A DNA stretch of 42,337 bases from DASSKK01 sp035690495. Lineage in GTDB: Bacteria > Actinomycetota > Actinomycetes > Propionibacteriales > Nocardioidaceae. The DNA lies in NCBI GenBank assembly GCA_035690495.1, contig DASSKK010000101.1, forward strand, positions 1-42,337. The letters are read 5' to 3'. Position 1 is the first letter of the stretch, and each line of letters opens with the position of its first letter. The notes below the pieces were generated by a model, which searched no databases, was not told the DNA's origin, and worked only from the letters and a program-made list of their open reading frames with translations. The position numbers were made by a program, and so were the translations under genes. Of the stretch, positions 38,833-42,337 are shown piece after piece.

Positions 38833-40382
38833 GGGCGGCCCAGCCTGTTCATCAGCTTCAGGTTCGCCGTCATCATCCGGGCGTAGCCGCGGTCGCTCAT
38901 CCCCAGCATCGGGGCGAACCGCAGAAGCCTCTGGGTGGCCACAGACTGGGTCTCCGTGTAGCGCAGCACGCCTTCCGCGCCCTGCCGGCGGCCGAGCCCG
39001 GAGCTGCGCATCCCGCCCATCGGCGCCTCGACGCTGGCGAACGTCGCGGCGTACGCCTCGTTGACGTTGACGGTGCCACATCTGATCCGGGCGGCGATCT
39101 CGCGCGCACGTCGCCCGTCGCGGCTGTAGACCGACGCGTTCAGGCCGAACTCGCCCTCGTTGGCGCGCGCCACGGCGTCCGCCTCCTCGCCGAACCGGTA
39201 GACGGACACCACCGGGCCGAACGTCTCCTCGCCGAAGCAGGCCATCTCCGGCCGCACGCCCTCCAGCACCGTCGGCTCGTAGAAGTACGGCGCGAGCTCC
39301 GGCCTGGCCTTCCCGCCGGTGAGCACTCGGGCGCCCTTGTCGCGAGCGTCGTCGACATGCGAGCTCACCGCAGCCAGCTGCTTGGCCGAGATCAGCGTGC
39401 CCATGTCGTTGCCCCATCCGATCCCGGGCGCGAACCGCATCGCCTCGATCCGGGCCAGGAAGCGCGCCAGGAACCGGTCGTAGACCTGGTCGGCGAGGTA
39501 CATCCGCTCGGTGGACACGCACAGCTGGCCCGCGTTCGCGTACGACGCGCGCACCGCCCCTTCCGCGGCCCGGTCGAGGTCGGCGTCGTGCAGGACCAGG
39601 ATCGGGTTCTTGCCGCCGAGCTCCAAGGAGCAGCCGATCAGCCGGTCTGCGCACTGGCGGCCGATCAGCCGGCCCGTCGCGGAGGACCCGGTGAAGCACA
39701 CGTAGTCGGCGCGCCCCACGATCTCCGGCCCGAGGTCCGGTCCGGGACCGCCCACCACCTGCCACAGGTCGGCCGGGAACCCGGCCTCCTCGAGCAGGCG
39801 TACGCCGAGCAACGCGGTGAGCATCGTCTGCGCATCCGGCTTGTGCACGACCGCGTTGCCGGCCAGCAGTGCGGGAAGCCCGTCGCACAGCGCGAGCGTG
39901 AACGGGTAGTTCCACGGGGAGATCAGCCCGACCACACCCTTGGGGACCCGGTTCACCTCGACGCGGGTCAGGCCCGGCACCACGCCCCGCACGCGCCGGG
40001 TGTCCAGGTGCCGGCGCCCGGTGCGCCCGTAGTAGCGAGCCGTGAGCGCCACGTGCAGCGACTCGTCGAAGGCGTCCTTGCGGGCCTTGCCGGACTCCCG
40101 GCAGACCAGGTCGGAGATCTCCGGCTCGTGCGCGAGGACCACGTCGTGGAGCCTCAGCAGCAGCCGTTCGCGCTCGTGGACCGTCGTCCGCGCCCACTCC
40201 TGCTGGGCCTTGCGGGCCCGCGTGAACGCCTCGGCCACGTCGGCAGGGCCGGACTGCGGGATCGAGCCGAGCGGCGTGCCGTCCAGCGGCGAGTACGTCG
40301 GCACCGACTCCCCGGTGCTTGCCACGAGCCTGCCGGTCAGTCCGCGCACGTAGTCGGGCTCGAGCATGTCGGAGGTCGTCAT
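38829..40382 (-). CDS. gabD2: Succinate-semialdehyde dehydrogenase-type ALDH
   Basis: A 517-residue NAD(P)-dependent aldehyde dehydrogenase, closest in layout to actinobacterial GabD2. Catalytic residues are Asn158 (SPWNYPF), Glu254 (LELGGKNP) and Cys288 (AGQLCVSTERMY). GMRSSGLGRRQGAEGVLRYT is the C-terminal signature. It would turn succinate semialdehyde, or another aldehyde, into the acid. ATG at 40382 gives the family start (TTSDMLEPDYVRGLTGRL). It overlaps choD by 4 bp, so the alcohol oxidase and aldehyde dehydrogenase may act in sequence. Two TACC-GGTA palindromes lie just upstream. Confidence 0.93.
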   Translation of the reverse strand: MTTSDMLEPDYVRGLTGRLVASTGESVPTYSPLDGTPLGSIPQSGPADVAEAFTRARKAQQEWARTTVHERERLLLRLHDVVLAHEPEISDLVCRESGKARKDAFDESLHVALTARYYGRTGRRHLDTRRVRGVVPGLTRVEVNRVPKGVVGLISPWNYPFTLALCDGLPALLAGNAVVHKPDAQTMLTALLGVRLLEEAGFPADLWQVVGGPGPDLGPEIVGRADYVCFTGSSATGRLIGRQCADRLIGCSLELGGKNPILVLHDADLDRAAEGAVRASYANAGQLCVSTERMYLADQVYDRFLARFLARIEAMRFAPGIGWGNDMGTLISAKQLAAVSSHVDDARDKGARVLTGGKARPELAPYFYEPTVLEGVRPEMACFGEETFGPVVSVYRFGEEADAVARANEGEFGLNASVYSRDGRRAREIAARIRCGTVNVNEAYAATFASVEAPMGGMRSSGLGRRQGAEGVLRYTETQSVATQRLLRFAPMLGMSDRGYARMMTANLKLMNRLGRP

Positions 40383-40383
40383 A

Positions 40384-40427
40384 TACCGAGGGTATGGCGC
40401 CTTTCGGAGCCTGACTACCCCTCGGTA
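40384..40427. promoter_or_regulatory. Two TACC-N3/4-GGTA palindromes before gabD2
   Basis: TACCGAGGGTA (40384-40394) and TACCCCTCGGTA (40416-40427) are each short palindromes and are also near-inverted copies of each other. The first begins 1 base from the ATG at 40382. The layout is that of a repressor operator pair spanning the promoter, for example for a TetR-type regulator. No such regulator gene is in the window. Confidence 0.55.
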
Positions 40428-40645
40428 ACACGCGGTGCACGAGCGCGGCGGCGACGTAACCGAGATCACCCGGGGCACACAGGCCACGGCGCCGGCGGGA
40501 AGATCCCGCCGGCGCCATCGATGCCCTGAGTACCCCCGCGATGCAGGGACCGCCGGATCCCGAGCTATCCAGCCCTCCTACCCTCACCGGACGGCCGCTT
40601 ATCCACAACCCACCGGTTTCGGCAACTTCCGAAGTCGGCAAAATC
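40428..40645. other. Intergenic region between glpD and gabD2
   Basis: Both flanking genes are read leftward. The region holds a strong hairpin (40488-40516), an isolated TTATCCACA (40599-40607) and a small TTCGG/CCGAA dyad near 40618-40634. No gene was recognised. Confidence 0.5.
40488..40516. terminator. 13-bp hairpin with 3-base loop, probable glpD terminator
   Basis: GGCGCCGGCGGGA (40488-40500) and TCCCGCCGGCGCC (40504-40516) form a perfect 13-bp stem around AGA. It lies 130 bases downstream of the glpD stop. It has no T-tract on either strand. The compact I-shaped form is common for actinobacterial terminators. Confidence 0.65.
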
Positions 40646-42337
40646 TCAGACGATGTCGGGAGCGCGGACCCGTGCCTCGTCGGCCTCCCGGTCGGTGGCC
40701 TCGCGCTGGCTCTGCCGCTCCGCCTCGACCCGGCGCAGGTAGTGGTCCACCTCGTCGTCGACGCGCTTCTGGTCCCAGCCGAGCGGGTCGGCCATCAGGT
40801 CCGCCGCGGGCCGGGCCGCGCCGACCCCGCGGTCGAAGGTCTCGATCGAGATCCGGGTGCGCCGGGTGAGGACGTCGTCGAGGTGCCGGGCGCCCTCGTG
40901 GGTCACCGCGTGCACGACCTCCGCGGCCAGGTAGTCCTCGGCTCCGGTCAGGGGGGCGGCGAGCTCGGGCCGCGCCGCGACGAGGCCGAGCAGCTCGTCC
41001 ACGAGCCCGCCGTAGCGGCCGAGCAGGTGCTCGATGCGGGCCACGTGCAGCCCCGAGCCGCGAGCGAGGCTCTCCCGCTGGTTGCGCCGGGTCTCGAACC
41101 CGTCGGCGCCGACCAGCCGGACCCGCTCGGTGATCGAGGTCGGGACCGCACCGCCCAGCGAGTGCGCCGCCGCGTCGATCGCGGCCCTGCCCATCACCCG
41201 GTACGTCGTCAGCTTGCCGCCGGCGACCATCACCAGTCCGGGCACCGGCGTGACCACGGTGTGCTCGCGGGAGATCCGGCTGGTCGGCTCGGACTCCCCG
41301 ACCAGCAGCGGACGGAGACCGGCATAGACACCCTCGACGTCCTCGTGCCCGAGCGGCTCGGCCAGCACCCGGTTGAGATGGCCGAGCAGGTAGTCGATGT
41401 CGGTCCGCGAGGCCGCGGGGTGCGCCTTGTCCAGGTTCCACGGCGTGTCGGTGGTGCCGACGATCCAGTGCCTTCCCCACGGGATCACGAACAGCACCGA
41501 GGTCTCGGTGCGCGTGATCAGGCCGGTCTCGGAGCGGATCCGGTCGCGCGGCACGACCAGGTGGATGCCCTTGCTGGCCTGCACGTGCAGGGCGCCGCGG
41601 CCCCCGACCAGCTCCTGGATGTGGTCGGTCCACACCCCGGCCGCGTTGACCACGACTCTGGCCCGGATCTCGATGCCGCGGCCGGTCTCCAGGTCGACCG
41701 CGCGTGCACCGGTCACGCGCTCGCCCTCGCGCAGGAACCCGACGACCTTGGTGCGGGTGGCGATGCGGGCCCCGTACGTCGCAGCGGTGCGCGCCAGCGT
41801 GGTCACCAGCCGGGCGTCGTCGACCTGCGCGTCCCAGTACTGGATCGCGCCGGTGAGCCCCTCGGTCTTGAAGTCGGGGGCGATCCGTCGGACCGCCCGC
41901 TTGGTCAGGTGCCGGTGCCGCGGCAGCCCGTTGCCGTGGCTGCCCCGCGAGCCCCCGCGCGCCATCGCGTCGTAGAGGGCCAGCCCGGCGCCGACGTACG
42001 GCCGCTCCCAGCCGCGGTGCGTCAGCGGGTAGAGGAACGGCACCGGCCGGACCAGGTGCGGCGCCAGCCGCGTGAGCAGCAGACCGCGCTCGGACAGCGC
42101 CTCGCGGACCAGCGCGAAGTCGAGCATCTCCAGGTACCGCAGACCGCCGTGGATGAGCTTGCTGGAGCGTGACGAGGTGCCGGAGGCGAGGTCGCGCTGC
42201 TCGAGGAGGCCGACCGACAGCCCGCGGGTGACCGCGTCGAGCGCGGTGCCGGCGCCGACGATCCCGCCACCGACGACGAGGACGTCCAGCTCCTCGCCCG
42301 AGACCAGAGCCTCCAACGCCGCCTCGCGCGCCTGCGG
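40646..42337 (-). CDS. glpD: Glycerol-3-phosphate dehydrogenase, 5' end missing
   Basis: At least 563 residues of the aerobic FAD-dependent enzyme that oxidises glycerol 3-phosphate to dihydroxyacetone phosphate at the membrane. It has DVLVVGGGIVGAGTALDAVT (FAD), SRSSKLIHGGLRYLEML, the QYWDAQVDDARLV stretch, FVIPWGRHWIVGTTDTPW and VMVAGGKLTTYRVM. The C-terminal DAO_C domain ends in a charged, Arg/Glu-rich tail. The frame stays open to the right edge and reads PQAREAALEALVSGEEL, typical of GlpD just before the FAD motif. The TTG at 42316 is therefore not the start. A hairpin at 40488-40516 probably ends the transcript. Confidence 0.95.
   Translation of the reverse strand, partial: PQAREAALEALVSGEELDVLVVGGGIVGAGTALDAVTRGLSVGLLEQRDLASGTSSRSSKLIHGGLRYLEMLDFALVREALSERGLLLTRLAPHLVRPVPFLYPLTHRGWERPYVGAGLALYDAMARGGSRGSHGNGLPRHRHLTKRAVRRIAPDFKTEGLTGAIQYWDAQVDDARLVTTLARTAATYGARIATRTKVVGFLREGERVTGARAVDLETGRGIEIRARVVVNAAGVWTDHIQELVGGRGALHVQASKGIHLVVPRDRIRSETGLITRTETSVLFVIPWGRHWIVGTTDTPWNLDKAHPAASRTDIDYLLGHLNRVLAEPLGHEDVEGVYAGLRPLLVGESEPTSRISREHTVVTPVPGLVMVAGGKLTTYRVMGRAAIDAAAHSLGGAVPTSITERVRLVGADGFETRRNQRESLARGSGLHVARIEHLLGRYGGLVDELLGLVAARPELAAPLTGAEDYLAAEVVHAVTHEGARHLDDVLTRRTRISIETFDRGVGAARPAADLMADPLGWDQKRVDDEVDHYLRRVEAERQSQREATDREADEARVRAPDIV

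Noticed and set aside
36925..38886. A 653-codon plus-strand frame opposite choD.
   Set aside because: It is low-complexity Arg/Gly/Pro-rich sequence with no motif, opposite a well-supported GMC oxidoreductase.
40599..40607. TTATCCACA, a perfect DnaA-box sequence.
   Set aside because: It is a single copy with no cluster, no AT-rich stretch and no dnaA/dnaN neighbourhood, so an origin is not supported. The DnaN-like domains at 1764 belong to a regulator.
38833..40641. An in-frame upstream extension of choD that would give a 1197-residue protein.
   Set aside because: The extension covers the aldehyde dehydrogenase gene in another frame and has no family features.

Overview
The window is a very GC-rich actinobacterial chromosome segment. 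The best guess is Propionibacteriales/Nocardioidaceae (Nocardioides-like). Pointers to this are the block M23 peptidase - sucCD - perM - purN - purH, which parallels Mycobacterium Rv0950c-Rv0957, the F420 enzymes, the guaA/choD neighbourhood, many GTG/TTG starts with GTGA overlaps, and several leaderless -10 boxes. The genus is inference. No rRNA, tRNA, CRISPR array or complete mobile element was found.

Layout. 1-154: seven perfect 22-bp tandem repeats at the window edge. 217-1692: a remnant resembling an MFS transporter, a LuxR-type regulator and a small secreted/membrane protein. 1726-4027: a MerR-type promoter driving a MerR regulator fused to sliding-clamp domains II-III, translationally overlapping an MFS exporter. 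4002-9499: M23 peptidase, a free-standing B12-binding protein, a secreted CocE/NonD hydrolase, and succinyl-CoA synthetase sucCD. 9496-12732 (minus): kynureninase, an Eis-like acetyltransferase, and a VapBC pair with a palindromic operator. 12748-14592 (minus): a sigma-factor-like protein tethered to the membrane with a duplicated PknH-like sensor. 14693-19501: perM, purN, a ZTP riboswitch, purH, folD and a DUF3017 protein.

19507-23207: a NarL-type two-component system whose kinase carries a PspC domain, divergent from three small membrane genes, two of them PspC proteins. 23230-24681: zwf. 24820-27955: OmpR regulator, kinase and a DUF4153-like membrane protein in an overlapping operon. 28079-30977: npdG divergent from an LLM F420 oxidoreductase plus an acyl-CoA dehydrogenase, with a perfect dyad between them. 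31003-34599 (minus): cytochrome P450, a ParDE-type pair and guaA. 34674-36736: a lower-GC pair encoding a secreted DUF1906 protein and a BNR-repeat lipoprotein, ended by strong hairpins. 37048-40382 (minus): cholesterol-oxidase-like GMC enzyme and succinate-semialdehyde dehydrogenase. 40646-end (minus): glpD, cut by the right edge.

How it fits together. The ZTP riboswitch links 10-formyl-tetrahydrofolate status to purH-folD: PurN and PurH consume the cofactor and FolD makes it. NpdG makes reduced F420 for LLM-family enzymes. zwf, sucCD and glpD are central metabolism. The most novel candidate is the MerR-sliding clamp fusion beside an exporter, which looks like a receptor for clamp-binding compounds controlling efflux. 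The second is the membrane-tethered sigma-like protein with tandem sensor domains.
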